DNA of 64,000 nucleotides, taken from NCBI GenBank assembly GCA_030278955.1, contig JAOANR010000006.1:7215915-7279914 (forward strand). The letters run 5' to 3'. Both the position numbers and the translations under genes were made by a program. The stretch comes from Hygrophila difformis (Eukaryota > Streptophyta > Magnoliopsida > Lamiales > Acanthaceae). Below, piece after piece: positions 35,260-47,263 of this stretch (its first letter is position 1; each line of letters begins with the position of its first letter). A model generated the notes under the pieces. The model did not search any database. It was not told the DNA's origin and saw only the letters and a list, made by a program, of their open reading frames with translations.

Positions 35260-38213
35260 TCACCTGACAATGGAAGTAATAAAGTAGACGGATGCGAGGG
35301 AGATCGGGTAGAGCAATACGACGAGCCAGCCCACCCAACGCAGAAACGTCGTGCAGAAGCACACAAATATGTTCATTCCTATGCAGAAGATCATGACCAC
35401 CAGAATTTCAGCTGATGCATCTGCTGTCAGATTGCGTGCGAAAACTGGTGCTAGGAACATTATTAGTCCGATCACATTGTTCATGTACACGCCACTGTAA
35501 ATCTGCCGAATGGATGCAAAATGATCTCAATCCTTGGTAACTGTTTTTACTTTAAAAAAAATTTCATTATAAAAATCATAACTTGATAGCGTTTTGAAAG
35601 AAAACCAAACCGCGGAAAGTGTCAAAGAGATGGAATTTTGAGTCCTCTGTCGCGCAGAAGTAATGGACTGAACTGCAATGCCGTAGTTCATAGCAAACGG
35701 TATGGCCAAGTACGATACAGCAAAGGATGACAAATGTGCAGCCTGTGAGAAGTCCAGGACTGTCTGGATCAATGGCGGTGCAAGTGCACACAACATGAGA
35801 GTCCCGAGTATCACGTAAAATGCAGCTGTCAGGTAGTTCCACCACGAATTGTTCGTCGTTTGGTTTGTGCTCGTGCTGCTTGCCAACAATGGCTGCCCAC
35901 CATTCTGCATTGACCAGCACCATTTTGTTACTATTGTGAATCCAAATTCACATTAGGTAAGAGATGTCCTTATTCATTTTGGACTCAATTAAATGCATTT
36001 ATTCTGTGTCGCATATTTTGAAACAGAGGTGAAATCGAGTACGTGTCTTTTTGTTCACCTGAGAAGTGTTGCCCCTACCACCAGTAGTACTGGTGGTGCT
36101 GCTGCTTATTTGTGACGACAGTTGGTTGGACATCAGGTCGGAAACTAATTTAGTCATGCCTTGGAAGAACTCATCCTGGCTTATATTTCCATCACCTGAG
36201 GTGTCGAAAAATCTTATTACATTTTCTATATCTGCCTCTGTGCTTTTGTCATCCTCGCCCATTCTCACTCCTAACAGCAGAAGCTTGAGCTCTGTCGCTG
36301 ATACGGTTGAATCGCTCTTCTTAATTTTATCAAACAGCCTGTTAATGTTATACATAACTTATTTATTAATCAAGTTACATGGATGCATACTCATCTAAGA
36401 GTCTACAAGCTTCATTCAAATGACCGTTTAACTTGTAAATGTCAAGCTAAAAGTTTGAGCTAAATAGGGCAAAACTCACTGCTGTATCTTTTGGGTATCA
36501 GGAATTCCATTCCTTGATACAAGCCTGAGTAACTTATCTTTTGCGTATTTATTGATCAAATACTCAAATCTTCGATTCTGTATCCATGGCTGGAATATCT
36601 GGAATTCCAAATAGTGTTTGTTTAGTAAAGAAATAGGACTATACTGCATAACTAATTAATTAAATGTAGGTCAACGAGTTGCTGAATTTATATAGTACTT
36701 ATAATTTTTGTTTCAAGATTAGAACAAGAGAGTTAAGGAGTAGACGACAATAAGAGTCAGTCATCCTGGAAAACAATACCTGATAGATGATGTAACCAAT
36801 GAGTAAAATAACTGTGATGATCAGCGCAGCAAGGATAAAATATCTTCTTGATGAACTGAAAAATCTAGCTAGCAAAAGGACTAGAAACGGGATAAGGGTC
36901 AATAGCATTATACGGGCAGTGTAGCTTGTTTCAATATCCGTGACAACGCCAAAATTGCCTGATACTACATGAAAGAATCAATGAAGTGCATTTAGTTAGT
37001 TCACAGAAGTAAACCTAGATTAATATTTATTTCCATGAATGATTTAATTAGATTAGGAGTATAGGAAATAGAATTGAATACCCCTTGTGGTTGTGGTGTT
37101 TGGTGCTGGGGCGGTGGCAGTAGAAGATGCAGAGAGATCATAGCTTCCAACGACAACAGAAATTCCCCATATTAGTGTAAGAAGCATGACCGCTGTTCCT
37201 GCGACGAGCCCCATGCCAAACTTGGCACCTTGCTGTGCGGCTTCATCGCTTCCAGAGAGTGCAGATACTACAACATTACAGGATAACCTAGAATTATACT
37301 AGTAAGAATTGGTGGATATATGAATGTTGCTATGCCTATGTCCGAGGCTATAATGAATGAATGAATGAATGAACTTCTCTCGTGTCCTTGTGTTTCTTCT
37401 ATGCACATGCCTGTGAGCAGGGGGAGAATAAAGAGAATATGGGCCTAAAGGATCCATTAATGATGGGCCAATATGCCCAATAATAATCCTATACTGTTGC
37501 CTGTTGGAAGTATTATTGGGCCTTAAGGATCCCTTAATGATGGGCCTAAAGGTTCCTAGTAAAACCATAATTTGGGCCTAATGAGACTTTACACAATTTC
37601 ACAAGGCCCAATAAATAATTGAAACTCGTATAAATTGCTGTTTTGTTATTGAAAATTCTTATTTTCCTACTGAATTTACTTACATTGTCATTTCAACAGA
37701 ATAGCTTAAACAGTAACAAGAATATATATGTATGGTGTATCATGTATGCAGTGATAAAAAAAAAAAAAAAAGGTAAACGAATTGAAGTGATGATGTTATT
37801 GTACCAAGAACGAGGACGATCTGGGGGATGGTGCCGAGAACCTGGAACAAGCTGGCTCCAAGAACCCCAGGGCCAATAATCTGGAAGAACAAGTTGGAGC
37901 CATTAGCCACAAACTGTCCACCCACGGACAGCAGGATTTCGTAGACAACCACAAGGAACAGCAAACCCCAGATGTTGGTGGAGCACGGCAGGAACCCATA
38001 TATCGGCTCGCACGTCACCGTAGTAACTGCAACAGCAGCAGCAGCAGCACCAGTGTCAGTGTGAGTGTCCGTGACCAGCTCAAGCCGGCCTGATGATGAA
38101 TCCACGCCGGTGGATGTCTCCGGTCCGATCCGACGGCTGTGGCTGTGCGACAGCCGGCTCACCACAAGTAAAAGCACAAGTATGGGAGATATAATGAGGG
38201 GAAACTTCTTCAT
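35260..38213 (-). CDS. NCL-like Na+/Ca2+ exchanger with EF-hand, divergent; seven exons
   Basis: Exons (minus strand): 38213-37805, 37267-37082, 36964-36780, 36598-36480, 36338-36059, 35904-35611 and 35502-35260. All are GT-AG and in phase, giving 571 residues against about 585 for Arabidopsis NCL. Layout: signal peptide (1-26), CEPIYGFLPC, a first hydrophobic half (about 80-265), a cytosolic EF-hand region (300-393) and a second hydrophobic half (415-571). EF loop 345-356 (DTSGDGNISQDE) is canonical; the first (about 305-316) has lost its ligands. Oddity: the alpha repeats that carry the ion in this superfamily normally have PD or PE in the first and an acidic residue after the Pro in the second. 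Here the first reads GTIPQIVLVL (Q131) and the second IPFAMNYGIA (461-470), with no acid in either. Fold and EF-hand are kept, transport may not be. A start ten codons upstream (38243) is possible, but the chosen Met begins the signal peptide. Confidence 0.9.
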
Positions 38214-38305
38214 GTTGGGATTGGGATGGTGAGTGATATACAAAATGCTAGCTTAGCTACATACGGCACTCCTTGGGGAGATTGTATTATGCAGCTTAAT
38301 TAATT

Positions 38306-38314
38306 TATTTATAG
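38306..38314 (-). promoter_or_regulatory. TATA box of NCL-like gene
   Basis: Minus-strand CTATAAATA about 95 bases before the chosen start at 38213. Confidence 0.45.
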
Positions 38315-38348
38315 AGTAAGTAGAAACTAGGAGAGGTTTTATTATATA

Positions 38349-38590
38349 CTACCTCCGTTTTTGTGAATATGAAACATTTGCTTTTTTGACACTATTCATC
38401 GTTCAACTTTGATTCACGTTTAAACAATAGTTATAGAAGATTAAACATAGTCAAGTGAGATCTTATTAGAATCGTCTCATCTTGTAGTTTTATAATATCA
38501 TTTTCTTTTATATTTTTTTACTTATACACAACGTGAGTTATTAACTGTTAAAAATGTGTATTGGATACGTGCACAGGGTGAATGTTGATG
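38349..38590. mobile_element. MITE remnant in NCL-like promoter
   Basis: Begins CTACCTCCGTTTTTGTG after TA and follows the first MITE family (AAGTGAGATCTTATTAGAATCGTCT, TGTGTATTGGATACGTG), but the right terminal repeat is missing and a (GAT)n stretch follows. It lies about 140-380 bases before the start codon of the NCL-like gene. Confidence 0.6.
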
Positions 38591-40909
38591 ATCATGATGA
38601 TGATGATGATAATGATGATTTTTTTTTTTGCAAGAATATTGAAGAAAATACTATTTAATTAACTGGAAAGTGGAAACGGATGGGATTTGACTTGATTTTT
38701 AATTGCTGATTGTGCATTTGACTTGACAGGAAACCGCCATGATCTCGTCACAAGTTGGCGCGAGTATCCCGAAGACACGAACATTACAACGAATTAATTA
38801 ATTTTACAATAAAAAAATTTCTTAATTAAAAATATCATTAAGAAATTATTAAAATGCATTTTAAAATAAAAATTAAGACTAAAAACAAATGAAAATTAGA
38901 AATGGGTATTAATTAGTTATTGGAAATATGGCTTGAACACTTGGTCAAATATCTCAATTTCTAATTTTATAGAAGTCCAAACTGTCCGTTAAGCCTTGAG
39001 TCTGTAACACAAAAAAAAAAAAAAAAAAAAAACCTTATTAGCTAGGTTTGTTATTAAATCTTAAGTATTGGTTAAGTAGTTGTGATATTCTCCGTATAAT
39101 TATAATTAGTAGAAAATAATTATAATCAGCCGCCGTGGTCCGTGGATGATATAATCCCACGTAACAATTATTTATTACTTCCTCTGTTATCAAATAAGTG
39201 CTCCACTTCTGCATTTCACGCAGTCCAAGACACATTTTTAAATATTTATAACTCAAATTGTATATAAGTAAAAATTATAAAAATTTGATATTTTAAAACT
39301 ACGTGATTAGACGAATCTAACAAGATCTCATTTGACTATATTTTATCTTATAGAACTATGTAAAAAATTTGATCAAAGTCACTAAATGAATAGTTACTAC
39401 TATGCAAATGACTCATTTATTTGAGAACGGAGGTAGTATAGTTTTAAAATTAGAGCCTTTATTGTCTGAAAATTAGTGAGATCCAATTGATATTCCTACT
39501 ATCAATAAATTACTAGCATTTTTTTTTTTTAAAAAAAAATCATTTGATTGCACAAGAACCTATTACTACAACTATCAGCATATCCCACGGTATGAAATTT
39601 CGTGCTATGTCAATTGAGAAACTCTTTATTTGTAAGCAATAATATTAAATTTGTACTAGCTAGTATTTATCTGTCATTTCTTTATGAAGTACTAAACGAT
39701 TTAATTTGTTTTACGTTTTTATAAGCGTGGGCTGACAGTTGATTAGTGGAGACTGGAGTGCAGCTCCAACGTAAACAGACACTGATCTGACTACTCCCCA
39801 ACAAGTTGGAGCTAGTAGGTGCATGCAGCGGCGCTTGTGAGTTGTGAGATCTATCTGGTGTTGAGAACCGGGAGCTGCCGAGTGTTTCTTATTGTAGTAG
39901 TACGTCATATTGTATGAGTAATTAACTAACAAGTTGTTCAAAGAGTTTTACCTAATCCTCACCAAAACCCCTTGTCAATTGCAATTAATTAAATTAATTG
40001 TCAAGTTGGGTAGTAAGCACGCTAGCTGGCAATGTTTAATATAATTAGTATATATAGTAGAAGCGTACTAGCTTAGTAATATACTCCTACACTTTTAGCT
40101 AGCTTAGCTTAGGGTCCTTTTGAATTTGGAAAATTGGAATCACATATTCACATCACATGTGCATTTCCTTCTTACTTTCTGTTGTTTCTTATTACCTAGT
40201 TACTAATTCCATTCCATTATTTGAATTCATTGTATATCTTCTATAGCGTGTGCTAGAATGAAATCGCAGAGAATAGAATTACAAAGAAAGATAATTCTGT
40301 CATAAAAAGAGAATTAATTATCTTGTTGGAACATAATGAAATTAAATTTCTTATTTTTCTTTGATTAGAAAAATTCATTATGTTGTTTTTTTGTTCTAAA
40401 TAAAAAAATATAAATATAAATAAAATGTTTATATATAACACCTATAATTTTTTTTATAATTATGATTTATTTATAAAAAACAAAAAAAATGCACAAATTA
40501 AGAAAAAATGAATTTGATAATTGATTTTGGAGCGCCTCTTGTGCGACAATTGATTTTCGCCAATTCTCTCTATTTTATAAAGAATTGAAACTAGAGATTG
40601 AGAATCATTTTATTTCTCACTTTTAAATTCTTGATCCAAACAAACAAGAGAATTTGGTTCAATTCCCTTTCCCACTAAGGAAACTTTGACAAAATTGGTG
40701 CTAGAGTGAATAGTAAAAAATTGGATTTAAAAATAAATTGTAATACCAATAGATTCCACTTTATAAATAGTATTTATTTTAAACTCATAGAAGCACGAGC
40801 TAAATATAATGTTGAAGGAAGATGCCGTACGCGTGTGGCACATGGGGGAATAATAAAGAGAAGACAGAATAGGGAACAGAAAGAAGAAGATTGAAATAAA
40901 TATTAGTGG
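38591..40909. other. Spacer between NCL-like and GDSL genes
   Basis: Contains a poly(A) run (about 39010-39032) and the MITE at 39178. No coding region with family resemblance is seen. Confidence 0.35.
39178..39436. mobile_element. MITE, first family
   Basis: 259 bp flanked by TA, ends CTTCCTCTGTTATC and inverted CTACCTCCGTTCTC. Core GATTAGACGAATCTAACAAGATCTCA is shared with 27430 and others. Confidence 0.78.
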
Positions 40910-42579
40910 TCATAGATGCAGGAGTATGCGAGCGAATCCAATCTTCAGGAGGAGTCTGTATGCGGCTTCTGTTGGATGTACAGCATCGAAGAACACGTAC
41001 TTGGAATCATCTGGACATATCCCAATCCCTGCATGGCATGTTTCCCCAAATTCTCTTAATCCACTCCCACAACACCCTACATTTCCTTTCAAAAAACCTG
41101 CGCCGCATTCATCATTACATATATATAACACTACTACCTGTTAAATTTTATTATTTGGGGGAAGAAAAAAAAAACAAATTTAAGAAAATGAAGACTACAA
41201 GTAAGTACTAGTACTAGTTAATAGTTATACTATACCGTAGCGGATAGGGTTTTTAGCCATGTCTTCCAATGTATCCAACACATCCGAAAAATAAACTTTG
41301 GCTCCCAGCTGGGGTAATAATTGCATGGCCGCCACATTTTTCCGGACAATCGAATTGAAATCCCGTGCCGCAGATGTAAAAAATTCAACACATTGGCGAT
41401 CGATGATGGGGTCGTTGGGATGGTAGAGGGTTATCACTACTGGCAAGCAACCCAATGGAGGGAGGCCAATCAGAAGGATCTTTCTTGCGCCCACCAGGAC
41501 CAGTTCCTGCATAGTATTATAATAAAAACACGTACACCATTGTAAACCAGAAAAACCCTGCAGGTTGGGCATCAGGTCCTTAACTAATAATAATAATAAT
41601 AATGGCCTTATATAAATTTTTATGTGGCACCTGTATGAATTGCTGAACATGTTGCAGAAGAAAGTTGTTGTAAGCCGAAATGTTGTATTGCTGTCTTCGT
41701 TGGGATGGGCGCCATAGTAAGTCCACAAGATATCGTTAGTGCCTGCGCTGATCATGAATGCAGCATTCTTGATAATGTTGTCGGTCTCCAATTTTCCGAT
41801 TGAGAGATGGAGCCTTGCTATGTATTCTCTGAAATTTTCGAGCTGCTTTTCCATTGATAATACATTCTGCAAAATTATAGTATACTAGTAGTATTAATAT
41901 TCGATCTATTCACCAACTATTATTTGTAGTACGTACTTGAATCCGGACAAATTAGGTAATGAAGAAGGATCGGTGCCACATAGGAGCATACCACTAACTG
42001 TGGTGTAAGTGGATCGAATCCTGAGCCCGCAGACGCAAAGCAAACTCCGGTCTTCATCTCCTCCAGACTCACCGTTTTGTCTAAATATGCCGGGACAAAC
42101 TCCTTAATTCCCAAATACGTAGCTGTCTCGTGAATATATATATATATATACACAATCAATCAATTTGTCATCAATTCGGATTAAATTAAACATGCATATA
42201 TATATATAGATGTTAAAATTATATTTTGAACAAATTAATAATTACCGAAAAGATCAGGGGTGAGTTTGCCATTGCTAAACCTTCCGGTGGGGATGTGGTC
42301 GGGTAAGTCCTTACCATAGGGCGGGAAGTTGCTTTTGGTATTGGTTAGCAAGTGGTTGTTGTTGCCCGAATCCACTGTGGAATCTCCAAATACGAAGACG
42401 GCAGAGAGTAACGGATTTTGTGGCTTCTGTGAAAGTGCATATGGAGCTTGGGAAATGGCTACCAGCACTAGCACAAGAAACTTGTTGTCGACAAGGGAAA
42501 TACAACGTTGTTGCGACTGCATATTTTGGATATTGCAATGAAACCTGCTCTTCTTCTTCGCCGTCTCTGTGGAGATCAA
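40910..42579 (-). CDS. GDSL esterase/lipase, five exons, with one frameshift
   Basis: Exons (minus strand): 42579-42246, 42122-41992, 41866-41631, 41506-41236 and 41097-40910, all GT-AG. The better start is probably the Met at 42522, which opens a signal peptide, giving about 367 residues. Family blocks: [14 protein letters not shown] (catalytic Ser), [25 protein letters not shown] (oxyanion Gly), ISAGTNDI (Asn), GCLPV, and [10 protein letters not shown] near the C-terminus (Asp and His). All catalytic residues are present. GDSL lipases of this EXL/APG type are secreted serine hydrolases of cell wall or cutin lipids. Oddity: within exon 3, near 41691-41697, one base is missing. The exon is 236 bp where 237 would keep phase, and the conserved [13 protein letters not shown] stretch continues in another frame. 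Either a recent null allele or a sequence error. Confidence 0.85.
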
Positions 42580-43052
42580 ATAAATAGCAGTCTAGCTGGT
42601 GTGCTTTGTCTATTACGTACATTTGTTGGCGGAAGGTCTGCGTCATTATTAAAATCACTCAATTTTTTTCTGTTGGTGAGTGGTGACCATTCTACAAATT
42701 ATATATAGTCTGTAGCCGTCGGCTAAATTAGATCCTGGTAGGGTGGTTGTGAATTTTTATTCAATTTGGCCGGAAAAACCATTAGGCCCACAAAGCCCAA
42801 AAGTAAAATACAAATAAATTTTGCTTTTATGGAGTTGTTGCACTTACCGTCAGTCCCCCTAATTTGGTGGAGGGAAAAAAAACAATCAAACAACCAAATT
42901 TCTCATTCATTCATTCATTCCTCTCATTTCCTTGTTTTCTTCCAACCAAAAAAGAATTCTAATTCCAATCGACAGAGCGCTGCATTGATATGCAATTACC
43001 GCAATCCGATCAGTAGCAAAGGGATCGGGTCGAGATCGCAGCAACGAAGAGG
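42580..43052. promoter_or_regulatory. Shared divergent promoter region, GDSL and RABA1
   Basis: The two start codons face away from each other about 470-530 bases apart. A minus-strand TATA-like CTATATATAA lies at about 42699-42708 for the GDSL gene. (CATT)n and CT-rich sequence before the Rab start (about 42903-42935) resembles a TATA-less housekeeping promoter. Confidence 0.4.
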
Positions 43053-43483
43053 ATGGGAGCGTACAGAGCGGATGAGGATTACGATTACTTGTTCAAGGTG
43101 GTTCTCATCGGCGATTCTGGCGTTGGGAAATCGAATCTACTCATGCGGTTCACCAAAAACGAGTTCAGCCAGGAGTCGAAATCCACGATAGGCGTTGAGT
43201 TTGCCACGCGGTCAATTCCAAGTTGATGATAAGATTGTCAAGGCTCAGATTTGGGATACCGCCGGCCAAGAAAGGTGCTAATCAAATCCTTTTTGCCCTA
43301 GCCTCAGAATGTTTTTCTTATATATTAATAACGTACTCTTGTAATAATGTCTATTGCCTGATTCAAATAAATTTGCCTTAGGAGACTGTTGTGATATGCA
43401 ATCAAGTGATTTTTATAGGCAATGAATTCGATTTCCTTGTTTTCACACGAAACATCATTGATCAATTGAACAGTTTTTTTCTT

Positions 43484-43514
<31 letters not shown>

Positions 43515-44118
43515 AAAAATGAGAGTTATGTCGCAGTCTTCTTAAACTTAATGACATAATTCATCCCCTTTTTAGGCAAATTTGCACTACTTCTTGTGAA
43601 TAGTTAATCGTGTTTGTTTTCTACATTTGTTCATACTCGAATCCTATAAAAACCTGCTGAATGTCTTCTTTTCCCCATTTAAAAGGTACCGTGCAATCAC
43701 AAGTGCCTACTACAGGGGAGCTGTGGTGCATTGATAGTGTATGATGTGACACGCAATGTAACCTTGAAAATGTTGAGAGATGGCTGAAGGAGCTACGGGG
43801 GCACACGGACAGGAACATCGTGATCATGTTGGTGGGGAACAAGGCAGATCTGCGGCACTTGAGAGCAGTGGAAGTAGAGAATGCCAAGGGCTTTGCAGAG
43901 AGGGGAGAACACATTTTTTATGGAGACATCAGCCCTGGAAGCGAAGAATGTGGACAAGGCCTTCACAGAGGTGCTGACACAAATCTACCACGTGGTGAGT
44001 AGGAAGGGCGCTCGACATTGGGGACGACCCATCCGCCCTGCCAAAGGGACAAACCATTAACATTGGTGGTAAAGATGATGTATCAGCTGTCAAGAGCAGT
44101 GGATGCTGCTCTGGGTGA
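43053..44118 (+). CDS. RABA1: RABA1-type Rab GTPase, two exons, with several frameshifts
   Basis: Exon 1 is 43053-43274 (donor GTGCTA), exon 2 is 43686-44118. The protein follows RABA1 closely: [21 protein letters not shown]-loop GDSGVGKS (20-27), [10 protein letters not shown] effector region, WDTAGQE, GNKAD, an SA motif, and a C-terminal double Cys (GCC-S-G) for geranylgeranylation. RABA1 proteins direct traffic from the trans-Golgi/recycling compartment to the plasma membrane. Five single-base changes of length break the frame: extra C near 43218, lost bases near 43722 and 43764, extra G near 43903 and near 44006. Most are in or beside short runs of one base, and no other damage is visible. 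Intron position after GQER is the usual one. Confidence 0.85.
43484..43512. repeat. Homopolymer run of C (29)
   Basis: Twenty-nine consecutive C in the RABA1 intron, followed by seven A. The exact length is unlikely to be reliable. Confidence 0.9.
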
Positions 44119-46451
44119 GGAGGATGAGGGAAACCATGTTGACAGATATATAAATAATACAATTTGTGATTAACTGTATAGTAGTAGAACAACCTTGTTG
44201 ATTTTGTTTAGAGACAAACTGGAGGGGGGGGGATATATGCATGCATTGAGAGGATATGGAAGAGGAAGAGAGAGGACAGATAGATTAGGTTAGGTTAGTA
44301 ATTTCTTTGGTGAGTTGTTTTTTTTATATATATAAAAAAAAGTAGGGCTTTTGATGCGCATCCAAGTTATTGCTTCATATCCTTAACCAGATTGATTGAT
44401 TATTTTAAGAAAACAAGTGCATTTTGAAGTGTCCATCTGTATGTGTTTTATATTATCATTGAATGCTTTTCTGTTCTGGGATAAAATAGATTGTGGAGGG
44501 CAAATGGGCCCTGTAGTTCGTTGGTGTATTTGTCAAAATAGGTAGATGGGAAAACCAAGCATGAAGGACACTCCCTCCCTCTGTTACATATTTGTCACAT
44601 CAGCTTTCCTTGGTAAAAAAATTGTCTGAAAAGTGAGAGTTTATAAGATGTGAAAGATCTACAAGTTTATTGCTGAATGATGTAGAAGTGGTGTTGAGGC
44701 TCATGATTCATGAACACTAAACACGGACGAATAATCTTCTTTTGTTTTAGATGCATTGGAGTTATGAGACTGTATACTTTCATCAATACATTAGCACTGC
44801 TTAGTTGAGAAACGATATCTTATGCTACTACATCTAGAAAGGATCTTCGTTGACTCAATGAGTTAAATGATTCTATACTCAAATACACCTCACTAATATA
44901 TTGTGGAAATGATCACCCTTAATATATTACTATAATTTATTTATTGAGTATAATGACAAGATACGGAAATGCACATTTACACTGAACTGAATGCGGCATT
45001 TAAGGAATTGCCCCCCAACGGGTCCTCAGCTCCTCTCAAAAAAAAAAAAAAAAGCCTTTCCTCTTCTAGATATTGATTCATTGGGGTGAGAGTTTTTCCC
45101 AGAATCCTTTGGCATTTGCGCAACTAAATCCTGCAAGCTGGTGAAGCACTGGAATTTCAAGTTTCCAACGACTGCATCACATCACATGCTGAAGATGATG
45201 AAAAAGGACGCATTACAACCTTAGTTGTCAATACACATGCCCACTTATTGGAATGATAAAATAATAATCAAAACCCGCAACTTTCCCCTTTAACACGAAA
45301 ATCTAATACATTTGTTTCACTTGTTTTAACCATTATTATCTTAAAATTATCTAAAAGTACATGTTAATATAAAATATATACTACCCTCCGTCTCGTGTTT
45401 TGTTACGGATAAGTCAAGTGAGATCGTGTTAGATTCGTCTAATCTTCTAGTTTAGACAATTAACTTTTTATAACTTTTTCGTTATACACAATAAGTTTAT
45501 TAACCTTAAAAATGTGTATCGCATACGTGTTGGGTGGGTCCATAACAAAAATAGTGAGACGGATTGAAGTATATTCTAAAATTACAGTTATAAACGATTC
45601 TAACAAGGATGACCACAAACTGTGTTTTTTTTTTTTTTTTAACTATAGTTACTTTCAAGGGCACCATTATTTTCTCTATATAAGAGGCAATAAGATCACT
45701 TCGATAAATAGAAATCTTATGGAAGTTGAAACATATGTAAATAAAGTTGGTGTCAATCTATCTCACTAACCATTGTGCTCAATAATTGTTACACAACTAG
45801 TAGGCTGCCCACATTTGGTAAAAGTTGACAGGTATAAAATCTTTTAGTCCCCCGTGAAGACATACAAATAAACATGAACCCAGTTATTTTCTTCCACAAA
45901 TTGATACGAGGTTGCTTCATCCTCAACCTAAAGATAACCAATAGCGTGGATCTCAGTGTGTGCATCCAGGTTTGGGGCCCAAAAGTTCCCAAAATGCACA
46001 AAAACAGAAATTAAAAGGTTTCGAGTGACATGTTTATATACTACAACTGTGTTGAGAAATCAATTGCTACTATTGTTTCCTTGGTCCACAATATGTAATC
46101 AATTGCAAAGTCTATATTCCTTCTCAAGAAAAATATACTCCTAATTTGCACAACAGCACAAGAAAGTCGAACAGTCTTTAAATAAACAGATGAATCTCTT
46201 TTTTGATTTAGGCAGATATGTTCACTTCTCACTCCTCGTAAGGAGCAAAACTTGGGCCTCTGGGCATCCTACAATTTGTACAGGAGGAAACGTAATCTTT
46301 GCAGTATTACTCAACCCAAGTCAATCCAATCACATAAAGCTTAAAAAGACAAATACTCAATAATGCACTTCATTCCTTATAAGCAAGATTCATTGTAAAC
46401 ATAAGCATAAAAAAGTAAGCAACTTCAATTGGTCGCTTGGAATGAACTTGT
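44119..46451. other. Spacer with MITE and unresolved fragments
   Basis: Includes the 3' flank of the RABA1 gene and one MITE (45381-45569). On the minus strand at about 45840-45975, short coding-like stretches in different frames can be read, but no gene can be defended. Confidence 0.3.
45381..45569. mobile_element. MITE, first family, short copy
   Basis: 189 bp, starts CTACCCTCCGTCTC after TA and ends GAGACGGATTGAAG before TA. Core GTGAGATCGTGTTAGATTCGTCTAA. About 70 bp shorter than its relatives, with the left inner part deleted. Confidence 0.72.
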
Positions 46452-47263
46452 GTGTGTGCAAGTGAAGGGAGATTGTTCGAAAAGGAGTACCTGGATTCTT
46501 GTTTTCTTGTCCCGGGCGGACTTCTCATCATGTTCTCCTATCATCTCATTCTGCTATACAGATGCCTTCAGCTTCCCCACACCACCGTAATCGGGTTCGA
46601 GAACAACGACAAGAAAAATTGGGTCGAGAGAATTATGCAGGTCAGAAACCACACTGAATTCCTCAATTTTTTTGATCCCTGTGAATTAATTGATCATTGA
46701 ATTAGGCTATTGTTATTGAAAACTTTCAGGCAGAACCCAGAGACGTAAAAACGGCGCTTGACGTTCTTACGTCGAACATCTCAGCGGCAACATTCTTGGC
46801 GTCCGTGTCCTAACTCTGAGGCGCGCTGATCGGCGCCTGATTGCCAATAATTCCAACATTTTCCAGAGCGAATTGATATTCGGCGACACTCGACCCTCAA
46901 CCGTGTCGATCAAATACATTACCCTCCTCATCTGCTTCCTCCTGGCCTTTTTCGTGCTCGTCCAGTCATCCAGGTGCTTCATCCACGCTAATTACCTAAT
47001 AACCACCCCCGACAGCGACATCTCCATTGAATACGTGGCGCAGGCGGTCATTCGTGGAGGGATTTCTGGTCGATCGGGCTGAGGGCGCTCTACTTCGCCA
47101 CCACTTGTTGCTGTGGTTTTTTGGGCCCATTCCGATGTTCGCGACTTCCGTGGCGATGGTGGTGCTCCTCCATTACCTGGATCGGGACACGAGTTCAATG
47201 AAGAAGATTCGATCGCGAGGAATCGGAAACGCAACGCTCAGGAAATCAGACGCAGCGATCTGA
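46452..47263 (+). CDS. DUF599 membrane protein, two exons, with several frameshifts
   Basis: Exon 1 ends at 46640 (CAG/GTCAGA) and exon 2 runs 46730-47263. Exon 1 reads KEYLDSCFLVPGGLLIMFSYHLILLYR...LPHTTVIGFENNDKKNWVERIMQ. Exon 2 continues AEPRDVKTALDVLTSNISAATFLASVS, then, in other frames, IANNSNIFQSELIFGDTRPSTVSIKYITLLICFLLAFFVLVQSSR, CFIHANYLITTPDSDISIEYVAQAVIRG and LLLWFFGPIPMFATSVAMVVLLHYLD. This is the order of plant DUF599 proteins, which have four or so membrane segments and unknown function. At least five single-base indels interrupt it (near 46810, 46822, 46840, 47060 and 47102). No ATG is present in frame at the expected place, so the start is uncertain; 46452 marks where the open frame can be followed from. 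Confidence 0.8.

Noticed and set aside
37437..37600. GGGCCTAAAGGATCC...TTAATGATGGGCC repeat in NCL-like intron 1
   Set aside because: Two similar stretches about 85 bp apart, but no inverted ends or target duplication; not enough to name an element.
45789..46001. Minus-strand coding-like fragments
   Set aside because: Pieces in different frames with no recognisable family and no splice model; too weak to call a gene.
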